A DNA stretch of 64,000 nt from DATFVA01 sp963800255 (GTDB lineage: Bacteria > Bacteroidota > Ignavibacteria > Ignavibacteriales > Ignavibacteriaceae): NCBI GenBank assembly GCA_963800255.1, contig CAWDAK010000009.1:62001-126000 (forward strand), read 5' to 3'. This document shows, piece after piece, positions 55,227 through 64,000 of this stretch. A model generated the notes under the pieces. It was not told the origin of the DNA, did no database searches, and was given only the letters and a program-made list of their open reading frames with translations. The stretch's first letter is position 1, and every line of letters starts with the position of its first letter. The position numbers and the translations under genes are program-made.

Positions 55227-55541
55227 ATGTCAGATAAAACAGAGAAAATAATGCTGAGGGAAGCGGTTAGTTACCAGGACGGCTCGATAGTGAGCAGGCA
55301 GATTTTAAAGAAACCAAACGGAAATATAACACTTTTTGCTTTTGATAAAGAACAGTCATTAACAGAACACACTTCTCCTTTCGAGGCTGTTGTTAATATC
55401 GTTGAAGGAGAAATGGAAATTAAGATAGGGGGAGAGCCGCATACGGTTAAGGAGGGAGAAATTATTGTACTTCCTCCGAATGTTCCACACGGCTTAATTG
55501 CACAGCAGAAAACTAAAATGCTGTTGACCATGATTAAATAA
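55227..55541 (+). CDS. small cupin-domain protein
   Basis: 104 residues, a single cupin barrel. Motif 1 is TEHTSPFEAVVNIVEGEMEI and motif 2 is LPPNVPHGLIAQ, giving a histidine set for a metal. Such stand-alone cupins bind metals or sugars or serve as sensors; the substrate is not inferable. It lies 90 bases after the chitinase and ends close to the convergent desaturase. Confidence 0.85.
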   Translation: MSDKTEKIMLREAVSYQDGSIVSRQILKKPNGNITLFAFDKEQSLTEHTSPFEAVVNIVEGEMEIKIGGEPHTVKEGEIIVLPPNVPHGLIAQQKTKMLLTMIK

Positions 55542-55565
55542 CCAGTACTGCCTGGTTGATAGTGT

Positions 55566-56486
55566 TTAATTAGCTGTCTGGCCTGATGCCTGACTGGCGC
55601 TTCGTGATCTGTTTTGTTCCGGAGATTTCCTGTTCCTTTTTCTGAAGGGACGAAAAGCATAAAAGAACTGGCTAAAGTAATGAGCGGGGAACTTCGAAAT
55701 TAACCCGTACTTTTCAGCTTTTACATTTTCAGGTAGGTAGGCTGTTCCGAAAACCCAATCCCATACAGCCAGTTTTGTGGAAAAATTCCTGTTCCTTCCT
55801 TTCCCCAAGGTATGATGCCAGCGGTGCATTTCTGGACCGTTTATAAACTTCTGAAGCTTTCCGGTATGAATATTTAAGTTGGAATGGATGTACATTCCCC
55901 AAACTGCACTTATTACTCCTTTGTAAGAAATAACCTCCGGAGGTGAGCCCAGCAAAACAATGGGAAGAAATTCTACGGTCTGGTTAATTAATATTTCAAC
56001 TGCATGAGAGCGTGAACCCGAGAGCCAGTCGACTTTTTCAGGAGAATGATGGGCTTCGTGTATACGCCAGAGCCATTTATTTTTATGCTGCCATCTATGC
56101 ATCCAGTATATATAAATATCGTGAGTCAGGGTAAAGAAAACCAGCTGCAGCCAGACCGGTACATTAGAAAATAACTGAAATCTGGAGATGCCTGTAGTAC
56201 TATCAATATAATAAATCAGGTAATTGAAGATAAGAATACCGAGAATATAACTTTGAGCAATTGTATATAGAGCAAGATCATCAAAGAATCCCCGGCGAAA
56301 TATTTTCTGCCCTTTATTATATGGAAATATTCTTTCAAGGATAATAAACAAAAAAGCTGATGCGGAGATTATCACCATCGAAACAGCCTCTGCGGGAGAC
56401 AGTTCAGCAAAATAAGTTATAAAGGAAGCGAATATTTCTTTCAGGACCAGCATATCCGGTGTTAGTATCCTATCAATAAATATCAA
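55566..56486 (-). CDS. sterol desaturase/fatty acid hydroxylase family protein
   Basis: 306 residues with about four membrane segments. The di-iron histidine boxes are HDIYIYWMHRWQH, HEAHHSPEKVDWLSGSRSHA and MHRWHHT. These membrane enzymes hydroxylate or desaturate lipid chains. The start overlaps neuB by four bases, so it belongs to the surface-sugar operon and may modify its lipid carrier or the product's acyl group. A role with the distant sphingolipid locus is possible but unsupported by position. Confidence 0.88.
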   Translation of the reverse strand: MIFIDRILTPDMLVLKEIFASFITYFAELSPAEAVSMVIISASAFLFIILERIFPYNKGQKIFRRGFFDDLALYTIAQSYILGILIFNYLIYYIDSTTGISRFQLFSNVPVWLQLVFFTLTHDIYIYWMHRWQHKNKWLWRIHEAHHSPEKVDWLSGSRSHAVEILINQTVEFLPIVLLGSPPEVISYKGVISAVWGMYIHSNLNIHTGKLQKFINGPEMHRWHHTLGKGRNRNFSTKLAVWDWVFGTAYLPENVKAEKYGLISKFPAHYFSQFFYAFRPFRKRNRKSPEQNRSRSASQASGQTAN

Positions 56487-57379
56487 TTCTGCAGACTGGA
56501 TCTTGTTCTGCGCAGCTTTTTAAGACTCTTCATTTCACTTTCATAAACTCTCTTAACTCCGTCGCCCAATGCAACTTCAATATCTCTTATGCTTGAGATC
56601 AGTCTTTCCAGTCCAACTATTTCAACTGAGGCAGCCTGGTCCGTTCCCCACATTGAACGATCAAGGGTTATATGACGTTCAACGAAACTTGCTCCTAACG
56701 CAATAGCAGCCCAGGTTGGAGCGAGACCTACTTCGTGGCCTGAATAACCGACCGGTACTCCGGGGTACATCATCTTCAGGGTTGGAATCATTCTAAGGTT
56801 CAGTTCTTCATTTTTGCAGGGATATGAGGAAGTTGAATGAGCAATGAGCAGGTTCTCTGTTCCGAACAAATCTACTGCATTTCTGATTTCATCCAGGGTG
56901 GACATTCCGGTTGACATCATCAACGGTTTGTTCAGTTCTTTATGTCTCAGAAGAAGCTCATCATCTGTAAGGGAAGCAGAGGCAAATTTGTAAAGCGGGG
57001 GATCGAATTCTTCAATAAAATCTACAGCCTCCTCATCCCAGCAGGAAGCAAACCATATTATGCCTTTTCTCCTGCAGTAATTATCTATCTCTTCATATTG
57101 CTTTTTATTAAATTCAACCTTATACCTGTATTCAATGTATTTTATCCTTCCCCAGGGGGTATCTCTTTCAATATCCCATTGATCTTTAGGAACGCAGATT
57201 TCAGGCGTGCGTTTCTGGAATTTTACCGCATTGCAGCCTGCTTTAACCGCACCGTCAATCATATCTTTTGCTATCTCTATGGAACCGTTATGGTTTATAC
57301 CGATTTCAGCTATTACAAAAACCGGGGCTCCATTACCGATAATAGAGTTCCCAACTTTCCTGAAATTAAATGAATTCAT
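56483..57379 (-). CDS. neuB: NeuB-like sialic acid (nonulosonate) synthase without SAF domain
   Basis: 298 residues. The barrel opens with the family signature VIAEIGINHNGSIEIAKDMI and has AVKFQKRTPE, KFASASLTDDELL, STGMSTLDEIRNAV, GYSGHEVGLA and VERHITLDRSMWGTD. It condenses PEP with an acylamino-hexose (or its phosphate) to a nine-carbon 2-keto acid. Usual NeuB proteins have about 340-350 residues because a SAF/antifreeze-like domain follows; here the chain stops after the barrel. It sits between the KdsC-like phosphatase and the hydroxylase in one operon. Confidence 0.88.
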   Translation of the reverse strand: MNSFNFRKVGNSIIGNGAPVFVIAEIGINHNGSIEIAKDMIDGAVKAGCNAVKFQKRTPEICVPKDQWDIERDTPWGRIKYIEYRYKVEFNKKQYEEIDNYCRRKGIIWFASCWDEEAVDFIEEFDPPLYKFASASLTDDELLLRHKELNKPLMMSTGMSTLDEIRNAVDLFGTENLLIAHSTSSYPCKNEELNLRMIPTLKMMYPGVPVGYSGHEVGLAPTWAAIALGASFVERHITLDRSMWGTDQAASVEIVGLERLISSIRDIEVALGDGVKRVYESEMKSLKKLRRTRSSLQN

Positions 57380-57405
57380 TCTGTGCCCTCATATTATAAA
57401 TAAAT

Positions 57406-57945
57406 TTAATCTTCAGTATTCAGTGAGATGATCAATTCTGCAAACTCTCTGAATGCTCCGTTACCTCCTTTGTTCTGACATATATAATGGACAAAATCTT
57501 TTACAAAAACAGTCCCGTCTGAAGGTGCCGCTGACAAACCTACTTCATTAATCAATTCAATATCGTTAACGTCATCACCTATGTATGCTATATTATCCTT
57601 TTCAAGTTTTAGCCCTGATAGAATTTCAGAAAGCAGTAATTTTTTATCTTTAACACCCCGGTAAAGGTATATTATATTGAGCTTTTCGGCTCTTTTAAGA
57701 ACTGAACCGGAAAGTTCTCCCGTGATTATTCCGGTCTCAATACCGAGTACATTCCTGAGTCTTTCAACACCCATTCCATCTCTGATAGAAAATCTTTTCA
57801 TAACCTCGCCGTCATCTGAATAATAAACCCCGGTATCCGTAAGAACACCATCGCTGTCGGTGAGCATCAGCTTAATTTTTTTTGCTTTTTCAGCCAGATG
57901 CCGGTTATCTTGTCCGAGTTTTTTGTCAGTTACCAAGCTGTCCAT
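57406..57945 (-). CDS. KdsC-like HAD phosphatase
   Basis: 179 residues. The HAD nucleophile motif is MLTDSDGVLTDTGVYYSDD, motif III/IV is IAYIGDDVNDIELINEVG, and the typical RFSIRDGMGVERL and GITTGE-like GIITGELSGSV are present. KdsC removes the phosphate from KDO-8-P, and relatives act on nonulosonate-9-P; next to neuB the latter is likely. The start overlaps the SDR gene by 16 bases. Confidence 0.9.
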   Translation of the reverse strand: MDSLVTDKKLGQDNRHLAEKAKKIKLMLTDSDGVLTDTGVYYSDDGEVMKRFSIRDGMGVERLRNVLGIETGIITGELSGSVLKRAEKLNIIYLYRGVKDKKLLLSEILSGLKLEKDNIAYIGDDVNDIELINEVGLSAAPSDGTVFVKDFVHYICQNKGGNGAFREFAELIISLNTED

Positions 57946-58742
57946 CCTCCGTCAATAATTAAATTAGCCCCTGTCATATAAGATGACGCTTCGCTTGCGA
58001 GAAATACAATCGCCCCTTTGTAATCAGAGGGGGCAGCCATTCTTCCCAGGGGGGTTCTGTTAGAATAATTTTTAATGAAATAGTTCTCCTGGCCGTTCTC
58101 TACTCCTCCGGGAGAAAGACAATTTACACGCACGCCCTTTCGACCCCAGTAAGACGCAAGAAACTTTGTAAAGGAAATAACTGCACCCTTGGTGGCAGGG
58201 TAGGCAGGTGATTTATAAAATTCCTGGGTACCTTCATTATTTTTATAGAGTGACTGATCAGGTGCCACTATTCCATAGGTTGATGCAATGTTAATAATGC
58301 TTCCGGAGGCCTGTGCTGCCATCTGAGATCCGATTACCTGGGAACAAAGGAAGGTTCCGGTAATATTAACATTAAGTGATTTTTCCCAAAGCTCAAGAGG
58401 GTAGTTTTCAAATTTTGACAGTTCAGCTGCGGAAGCTGGATTTTCAAACATATCGTTTATTGCTGCATTGTTGACAAGGATATCTATTTTTTTGTATTTC
58501 TTAATTATCCTGTCCTTTAATTCCCTTACAGAAGCGGGTACGGTTATATCCGTTCCTACTCCCATACTGTCTCCTTCAAGACTGAAGGCAAAGTCACTAC
58601 AGGCTGCTTCATTAAGATCGCAAACAATAACAGTCGCACCGGCTTCGGATAAAGCCAGGCAGTGCTGTTTCCCAAGCAAACCCAAAGCACCTGTAACCAC
58701 CGCAATTTTGTTTTTGAGGGAAAAAAGTGAAGGTGTTTCCAT
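57930..58742 (-). CDS. short-chain dehydrogenase/reductase
   Basis: 270 residues, classical SDR. Cofactor signature VTGALGLLGKQHCLALSEAG, NNAAI motif in ILVNNAAINDMF, catalytic serine in INIASTYG and Tyr-Lys in YPATKGAVISF. The end GANLIIDGGWTAW is typical. D44-like aspartate after the second strand (VCDLNE) suggests NAD. It overlaps neighbours on both sides and presumably oxidises or reduces a sugar or nucleotide-sugar hydroxyl in this operon. Confidence 0.9.
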   Translation of the reverse strand: METPSLFSLKNKIAVVTGALGLLGKQHCLALSEAGATVIVCDLNEAACSDFAFSLEGDSMGVGTDITVPASVRELKDRIIKKYKKIDILVNNAAINDMFENPASAAELSKFENYPLELWEKSLNVNITGTFLCSQVIGSQMAAQASGSIINIASTYGIVAPDQSLYKNNEGTQEFYKSPAYPATKGAVISFTKFLASYWGRKGVRVNCLSPGGVENGQENYFIKNYSNRTPLGRMAAPSDYKGAIVFLASEASSYMTGANLIIDGGWTAW

Positions 58743-60088
58743 TAAACCTTTGCTTCTTTCTTTTTTGGTTTAGTATTAAAATTACTTGTTTTCCTGAAAA
58801 CCGGTTCTACCGGTACGCCTTTAAGGTAGCCGGCAACGTTTTCCTCATCAACCGCTTTTTTCAATATGGGAAGAACTTCTTTGTAAACCCGAAGGGTGTA
58901 CTCTATATCATTGTCACTGTGTGAATAACTCATATTATGGAATCCGCCCCAAAGTATTCCCCGCTTAATCATTTCCTGCTGAACAAGCGACTTCATCTCA
59001 AGAGGATTGCCTGAGGAAGCATCAAATGTTATTATAGTTCTGCAGTTGTACCCGGAGCATTTTGTATAATTCATACCGAGTTCTGAAGCAATTTTATTGT
59101 AGCCTTTGCGGAGTTTGCCGCCTTGTTTTTCAAGGTAGGCAGGGACGTTCTTTTCTTTAAGCTCTTCTATAGTAGCTTTAGCTGCGGCAAGAGAAAGAGC
59201 CTCTCCTCCGAATGTTGTATAAAAAAAGACATCTGTATCAAGAACCTTCATAATTTCTTTTTTGCCTGTAAGTATGGAAACTGGCATTCCGTTGGCCACA
59301 GCTTTGCTGAAACAGGCAAGATCAGCATCCACTTTAAAAAATTCCTGTGCACCGCCCAACGCAATCCTGAAGCCTGTCCACATTTCGTCGAAAATTAAAA
59401 GAGTACCGTTTTCAGTACATACTTTTCTAAGCTCTTCAAGAAAATTGTTTTCGGGAGCCTGGAATACGAAAGGTTCAAGTATGACGCAGGCTGTCTCACT
59501 GTCTATTGAATCAATAACCGAATCAATATCATTATAATTAAAAGTGTATGTCATATCCTGGATAATTCCTGGTATGCCCTTATTCCTGTCAGTCACGGAA
59601 ATATACCAGTCGTGCCAGCCATGGTAACCACAGCAAAGCACTTTATCCCTCCCTGTATAAGCCCGTGCAACGCGAATAGCAGCTGAAGTAACATCAGCAC
59701 CTGTTTTGCTGTAGCGAATTGACTCAGCATTTGGAACAATCTTATTAATAAGTTCAGCAACTTCAACCTCAAGGGGATGCATCAGGGAAAAAGTGATACC
59801 TTTTTCAAGCTGGGACTTAATAGCGTTGTCAACTTTATCATATGAATAACCAAGTGAAAGAGGCCCAATTCCCATCAGGAAATCTATATACTCATTTCCA
59901 TCAACATCCCATACATGCGAACCTTTGCCTCTTTCCAGGTACTTAGGGGCTATCCCCTTAATGTTCTGAGAAGGACCTTTGGCTAAAGTCTGGGTAACCG
60001 ACGGAATAAGCTCCAGGGCCTTCCTGTAATATTCATCCGATTTACTTATTTCCGGGTAATCTTCGTTAAACTCTACTTTATTAGGCAT
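58742..60088 (-). CDS. class III aminotransferase, glutamate-1-semialdehyde aminomutase-like
   Basis: 448 residues. The PLP site is FSKAVANGMPVSILTG with the Schiff-base lysine, DEMWTGFRIALGG carries the cofactor aspartate, and YCGWHDWY-like CGYHGWHDW and TGADVTSAAIRVARAYTGR follow the GSA-aminomutase pattern. In this operon it is expected to add an amino group to a keto or aldehydo sugar intermediate rather than make tetrapyrroles. It overlaps the SDR start by one base. Confidence 0.88.
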   Translation of the reverse strand: MPNKVEFNEDYPEISKSDEYYRKALELIPSVTQTLAKGPSQNIKGIAPKYLERGKGSHVWDVDGNEYIDFLMGIGPLSLGYSYDKVDNAIKSQLEKGITFSLMHPLEVEVAELINKIVPNAESIRYSKTGADVTSAAIRVARAYTGRDKVLCCGYHGWHDWYISVTDRNKGIPGIIQDMTYTFNYNDIDSVIDSIDSETACVILEPFVFQAPENNFLEELRKVCTENGTLLIFDEMWTGFRIALGGAQEFFKVDADLACFSKAVANGMPVSILTGKKEIMKVLDTDVFFYTTFGGEALSLAAAKATIEELKEKNVPAYLEKQGGKLRKGYNKIASELGMNYTKCSGYNCRTIITFDASSGNPLEMKSLVQQEMIKRGILWGGFHNMSYSHSDNDIEYTLRVYKEVLPILKKAVDEENVAGYLKGVPVEPVFRKTSNFNTKPKKKEAKV

Positions 60089-60105
60089 CTTTATTCCCTC
60101 ATATA

Positions 60106-61035
60106 TTAAATTGTATATTCGACTCTTCGTGAGAGACGTATAAGCTCTCTGTTTATTCTGCCTGCTATTTTTTCCGGAGTAAATCCTTCGTATTCCAGGA
60201 CATCAGGAAGAAGCGCAGGTTTGAACCATTTATTTTCCAGCGCTATAGGAAGCACATTACACCGTAATTTTTCCTTCACGAGAATTTCCGATAAAATTGA
60301 ATAGAGTCCGCCTGTAAGGAAGTGATCCTCCAGGGTGATTAAAAGAACATCACTTAGACATATCCTTTTTAACAGCTCTTCATCAATAGGTTTAAGGGTC
60401 CGCAAGTTTACGACCCCGACAGATTTTCCTTCTGATCGAAGGATATCGGCAGCTTCAACAGCCTGCTTCAGCAAAGCTCCATATGTAAGAATAACAACAT
60501 CTCTTCCTTCATTTATTACTTCGGCCTTTCCTATTTTAAAATTCCTGTTATGTTCTACTGCTGGTTTTAAATTATTGTATCTTATATAAAACGGGGAGGG
60601 GTGGAGAATTACTTCTTTTAATCCTATCAGCATATCCTCTTCATCAGCGGGACAGAAAATATTAACCGGTGGGATACCCCGCATCAAAGATATATCTTCA
60701 ATTGCCTGGTGAGTGGGACCATTTCCGTCGCTTAAAAAACCCGGAACAGCACCGACAAGCTTAACAGGAAGATTGCCTATCCCGATATCAGTTCTTATAA
60801 ATTCAAATGCACGCATTGTAAGAAAAGCAGCAAGGGCATGTACTACAGGAATATTTCCTCTGAGTGCAAGACCCGCAGCCATACCAATCATAGTTTGCTC
60901 GGCTATACCGACATCAATGAATCTTTCTTTGATCAAATCCGGCAAATTTCTGATAGCTGCACGATTTTCTGCAGTCATTACTATTATGCGTTCGTCTTCT
61001 TTAACAAGCTGCTGGAGGAGTTCTTCGTAATTCAT
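60106..61035 (-). CDS. transketolase-like protein, pyrimidine-binding and C-terminal subunit
   Basis: 309 residues. The thiamine-activating glutamate is in FIDVGIAEQTMIGMAAG, followed by GPTHQAIEDISLMR and a C-terminal transketolase domain with VNLRTLKPIDEELL. It needs the N-terminal subunit encoded two bases upstream (61038-61895). The pair forms a two-subunit transketolase or DXPS-like enzyme. Placed in a sugar operon, it probably transfers a two-carbon unit onto a sugar-derived aldehyde. Confidence 0.9.
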   Translation of the reverse strand: MNYEELLQQLVKEDERIIVMTAENRAAIRNLPDLIKERFIDVGIAEQTMIGMAAGLALRGNIPVVHALAAFLTMRAFEFIRTDIGIGNLPVKLVGAVPGFLSDGNGPTHQAIEDISLMRGIPPVNIFCPADEEDMLIGLKEVILHPSPFYIRYNNLKPAVEHNRNFKIGKAEVINEGRDVVILTYGALLKQAVEAADILRSEGKSVGVVNLRTLKPIDEELLKRICLSDVLLITLEDHFLTGGLYSILSEILVKEKLRCNVLPIALENKWFKPALLPDVLEYEGFTPEKIAGRINRELIRLSRRVEYTI

Positions 61036-61037
61036 TT

Positions 61038-61895
61038 TTATCTTACCATTAAGGTTTCTGATTTTAATTCTGTTTTTTCTTTACTGTAAAGTTCTTTAAG
61101 AAGAAGTTCAATTTCTTCATGAGAAAAGTTGCAGAACCAACGGTCAGCCCGGGATTCGATGCTGGGAAGTCCTTTCCCCCTTATAGTTTCAGCTATAACC
61201 ACAGAAGGAGTGTCCTTGTTAAAAGGGATTTTGCTGAATGTTTTTTCAAGGTCATTAAGATTATGACCATTACATCTACAGGCAGTCCATCCGAAGGCTT
61301 CGAATTTTTTCTCCAGAGATTCAAGCGGAATCAGTTCTTCTGTTCTTATGTTAGCCTGAAATTGGTTCCTGTCAACTACAACAATAAGATTATTAAGTTT
61401 GTGGGCTGCAGCTACAAGCAGACCTTCCCAGACGGAGCCCTCATTTAATTCTCCGTCACCAAGCACAACTACAATTTTATTCTCCTTACCTTTTATTTTA
61501 CAGTCTTTCGCCACACCCATTGAGACCGACAACAGATGACCGAGGGAGCCCGAGTGATATTCGATTCCGGGCATCCTGGTGTTAGGATGCCAGTAAATAG
61601 AGTCATTCGTCTTAAGATGATTCTTTAATCTATCTTTTTCAATAAATCCCAACTCAGCAAAAGTGCCGTAAAGCGCGGGAACATCATGCCCTTTGGAAAG
61701 GAAAAAATAATCGCGGTCAGGATCTACCAGATTATCGTTAGTGATATTGAGGTAGCATGAATAAAGGTACACCAGAAGGTCGGTACAGGAAAGAGAAGCT
61801 CCTATAAAGCAGCCCCCGTCTGTGGCCATCCTTATAATATGTTCTCTTACCTTTAATGCGGTTTCTTCAAGTTCTTTTTTAAGTTTTTTATCCAT
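61038..61895 (-). CDS. transketolase-like protein, TPP-binding N-terminal subunit
   Basis: 285 residues. The TPP/Mg motif is VVVLGDGELNEGSVWEGLLV, with VVVDRNQFQ completing it and FLSKGHDVPALYGTFAEL typical of transketolases. It is two bases from both spsF-like and C-terminal subunit genes. The split arrangement is common for transketolases dedicated to secondary or surface sugar pathways. Confidence 0.9.
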   Translation of the reverse strand: MDKKLKKELEETALKVREHIIRMATDGGCFIGASLSCTDLLVYLYSCYLNITNDNLVDPDRDYFFLSKGHDVPALYGTFAELGFIEKDRLKNHLKTNDSIYWHPNTRMPGIEYHSGSLGHLLSVSMGVAKDCKIKGKENKIVVVLGDGELNEGSVWEGLLVAAAHKLNNLIVVVDRNQFQANIRTEELIPLESLEKKFEAFGWTACRCNGHNLNDLEKTFSKIPFNKDTPSVVIAETIRGKGLPSIESRADRWFCNFSHEEIELLLKELYSKEKTELKSETLMVR

Positions 61896-61897
61896 TG

Positions 61898-62695
61898 TTA
61901 GATTACCTTGGTTTGCTCCGGTTTTATTGTTTTCAGTTCTCCCAGGTGGTTACGATACCAGTTAACGCCGTTATATTTTTCATTTATTGCTTTAACCTCA
62001 GGGTGTTTCTTTTCATACTCAAGGATTTCATTTATTCCGAACCCGGGGTTCTTATCGTAAAGAGCATCATAAATTTCCTTGATGAAAAGATAATCCTCCA
62101 TATAGTCAATTGTCCAGCGATGAGTCATCGAATAATTCAGTCCTGTCTTCCAGGCAACATTACCTATTCTGAACTTCCCGGGATTTTCCCATATATAAGG
62201 AGTAGTATGTTCACGCTCGAAATCTTTTGTTGCCTCAATTCTGCATTTTTCGAGTGTTTCAAGACTCATTACTTCAACATCATTTCCGTCCGGGAAAGTG
62301 GCAGGGTGGAGGTTGCTTACATAATCAAATTTTTCTGCATTAGCTCTGTAATAGCTTATCACTCTGTCAATTATTGAAGGATCGAGCAGGGGACAGTCAG
62401 ATGGAATTTTCACCACCGTATCTCCTCCATATTTCAGTGCAGCATTTATATGTCTTTCAAGCAGGTTGTTTGTGCTTCCCCTGTATACTTTAAATCCGCG
62501 AGCAGATAGAACATCTGCAAGTTCATCATCGTATCTCTCTTCAGTAAGGGCAGCTACAATGGTTTCTGTAAAATCTGAAAGGCTGACACGTTCAAGCATC
62601 CTAATTATAAGGGGCTGTCCCGAAAGTGGCATCATAACCTTTTTTGGAAACCTGGTTGATCCCATTCTTGCCTGGACTACAGTAATGATTTTCAT
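61898..62695 (-). CDS. SpsF-like cytidylyltransferase
   Basis: 265 residues. The nucleotide-binding start is TVVQARMGSTRFPKKVMMPL, and VVKIPSDCPLLDPSIIDRVI plus MTHRWTIDYMEDY are SpsF/CMP-KDO synthetase-like signatures. The likely role is CMP activation of the nine-carbon or related keto-sugar made by the downstream genes. It lies 39 bases after the polysaccharide protein gene. Confidence 0.88.
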   Translation of the reverse strand: MKIITVVQARMGSTRFPKKVMMPLSGQPLIIRMLERVSLSDFTETIVAALTEERYDDELADVLSARGFKVYRGSTNNLLERHINAALKYGGDTVVKIPSDCPLLDPSIIDRVISYYRANAEKFDYVSNLHPATFPDGNDVEVMSLETLEKCRIEATKDFEREHTTPYIWENPGKFRIGNVAWKTGLNYSMTHRWTIDYMEDYLFIKEIYDALYDKNPGFGINEILEYEKKHPEVKAINEKYNGVNWYRNHLGELKTIKPEQTKVI

Positions 62696-62734
62696 AAGGT
62701 GATTTAATGAGATTGATAAGAACTATTATTTATA

Positions 62735-63763
62735 TCACTTCTCGGCATTTATTAATTTTGAACGGAATCCAGGGAGTATCCTTGAATTAAGTTCAATCGA
62801 AGGGGAAGTCTTTAACAGGTTCATTCCCGTTTCGGCTATTGCCTTAGAAGATGTTCCGCCGTTCTGAATTGGAGAGAGTTTCTTCAATTCCCCGGGATCA
62901 AATTCTGAGAAAACTTTCTTCCCCAGTGCAAGTCCCACGTATACTACGCTTGAGTATCTTGCAATAAGGGTATCACAATTGGCTATCATATGGGAAGTAT
63001 TGCCGGATGAGAAGATTAATGCACCCGGTGCAATAGCATTTATTTCTGCTGTTGCTCTTTCTACGTTTTCATTGGGGTGAAGTTTGAATATGATTTGTTT
63101 TCCGTTAGCTATTTTTTTAGCCTTCAGAATAAACTTTTTCCTGTTCTCATACTTGTAGGTTTCTCTCGTATCTGATGTAGCAACAAGGACATATCCTTTA
63201 TGTGGGAAATCATTATCGAGGAATTCACTGCAGTGGTCAAAATTAGGAATACCGGTAACCTCAATTTTGTCAGGGTCAACTCCTTTTTTTATGAACAATT
63301 CCCGGTAGCCTTCTGAGGCTACGCAGAATTTATCATAAGCGTGTGAGAGTCCTGTAACAGATGTGCTTGCCATCCACATAGGCAGTTTCAGGTGCTTCAC
63401 CATATAAAAAATAAGGGTTTCGGGATCGGTCATGCCCTCCTGAACGAGTATCAGTTTCTTATTCCTGATATTTTTAGGTACGATCAGGTCAGAGCATGTA
63501 TAAACAAGATCATAGTTATTGGCTGAGCCTTCAAAATCGACCTTCAGGTTGTGTTTTTCCAGGTAATCGAAGGTTCGCTTTTTGAATTGACCACCCAGTA
63601 TGCAGAAATCAAGCACACCTGTTTTCCCAACCTGTTTAAGGAATCCAAGAGCATAATATGGAGTAAAATAACAATCTTCGGAAGGGAAGTGGAGAGAAAT
63701 TTTATGCATCATAGTAGTCTGATTAAGTGAACCGCAGATGAATAGAATTTTTCTATTGTTCAT
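62735..63763 (-). CDS. GT-B-like surface polysaccharide transferase
   Basis: 342 residues, no signal peptide. A Rossmann-like N-terminal half (ILFICGSLNQTTMMHKISLH) and a C-terminal half with IIFKLHPNENVERATAEINA and ARYSSVVYVGLALGKKVFSE resemble CDP-glycerol glycerophosphotransferase and GT-B polysaccharide proteins. It is the first gene of the minus-strand operon; about 240 AT-rich bases to the window end should hold the promoter. Acceptor and donor are unknown. Confidence 0.75.
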   Translation of the reverse strand: MNNRKILFICGSLNQTTMMHKISLHFPSEDCYFTPYYALGFLKQVGKTGVLDFCILGGQFKKRTFDYLEKHNLKVDFEGSANNYDLVYTCSDLIVPKNIRNKKLILVQEGMTDPETLIFYMVKHLKLPMWMASTSVTGLSHAYDKFCVASEGYRELFIKKGVDPDKIEVTGIPNFDHCSEFLDNDFPHKGYVLVATSDTRETYKYENRKKFILKAKKIANGKQIIFKLHPNENVERATAEINAIAPGALIFSSGNTSHMIANCDTLIARYSSVVYVGLALGKKVFSEFDPGELKKLSPIQNGGTSSKAIAETGMNLLKTSPSIELNSRILPGFRSKLINAEK

Positions 63764-64000
63764 AAAATCTCTTTCGATTAAAAATTAAAGATATAAAATA
63801 ACCGAATCCTGTGTGTTAAATTATGATTATGAATTCCTCTAAGTTATATATATTAAACAGATTAACCGATAATATATTTTATAATCCATTTAAACTCAAA
63901 CCACAGTGCCAGACAGCATACAAGCTTGATTTTGATTCTCCACTTGCTATAAGATATTAAAATATAATAGCTTAAATCTTTTAAAAAGTTGATTAGAAGC

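Overview
The window reads like a chromosomal segment of a free-living bacterium of the Bacteroidota/Chlorobiota/Ignavibacteriota group, most likely an ignavibacterium-like lineage. The pointers are a large secreted protein ending in a type IX secretion (T9SS) sorting domain with an NFPNPFNPST-type motif, PorV-like and DUF4835 proteins, a serine palmitoyltransferase-like enzyme, AT-rich intergenic DNA and many receiver-domain regulators. This placement is inference from gene families; there is no rRNA in the window.

Layout. 1-1361: tail-less response regulator (minus) and a 1 kb leader with two minus-strand terminators. 1362-4934: giant T9SS cargo protein. 5373-12314: glutaryl-CoA dehydrogenase, guaB, a glycosyltransferase, purD and a DnaE-like polymerase that stops after the palm domain. 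12311-18339 (minus): MauE/DoxX and rhodanese pair, a frameshifted FemAB-like gene, tRNA-Leu, glnS and gltX. 18416-23133: hybrid histidine kinase, then a tandem pair of receiver-cyclase proteins. 23123-29000: envelope proteins. 29210-32726: GNAT acyltransferase, serine palmitoyltransferase-like enzyme and extended SDR, a probable ceramide/sphingolipid locus. 33124-36717: small regulators, an orphan T9SS domain fragment and two tRNA-Ala genes. 36850-46804: MATE transporter, SpoIID-Maf-flippase-like operon, YtxH/DUF948, EF-G paralogue, HIT protein, two lipoproteins and a CAU tRNA. 47007-52443: KaiC-like ATPase divergent from a multi-PAS histidine kinase with its response regulator. 52482-55541: pirin, GH18 chitinase, cupin. 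55566-63763 (minus): a tightly packed surface-sugar operon with NeuB, KdsC-like phosphatase, SDR, class III aminotransferase, two-subunit transketolase and a SpsF-like cytidylyltransferase.

The most interesting items are: (1) two adjacent receiver-cyclases that align without gaps in the catalytic core and have complementary active-site losses, as in the mammalian C1/C2 adenylate cyclase heterodimer; (2) the surface-sugar operon, which joins a split transketolase and a GSA-like aminotransferase to nonulosonate-type enzymes; (3) the polymerase that keeps its three catalytic aspartates but lacks everything after them; (4) the putative sphingolipid locus; (5) two short coding-like segments with no proper start, at 619-759 and 5142-5321. 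Functions are assigned by family recognition from the sequence alone; no database search was run.
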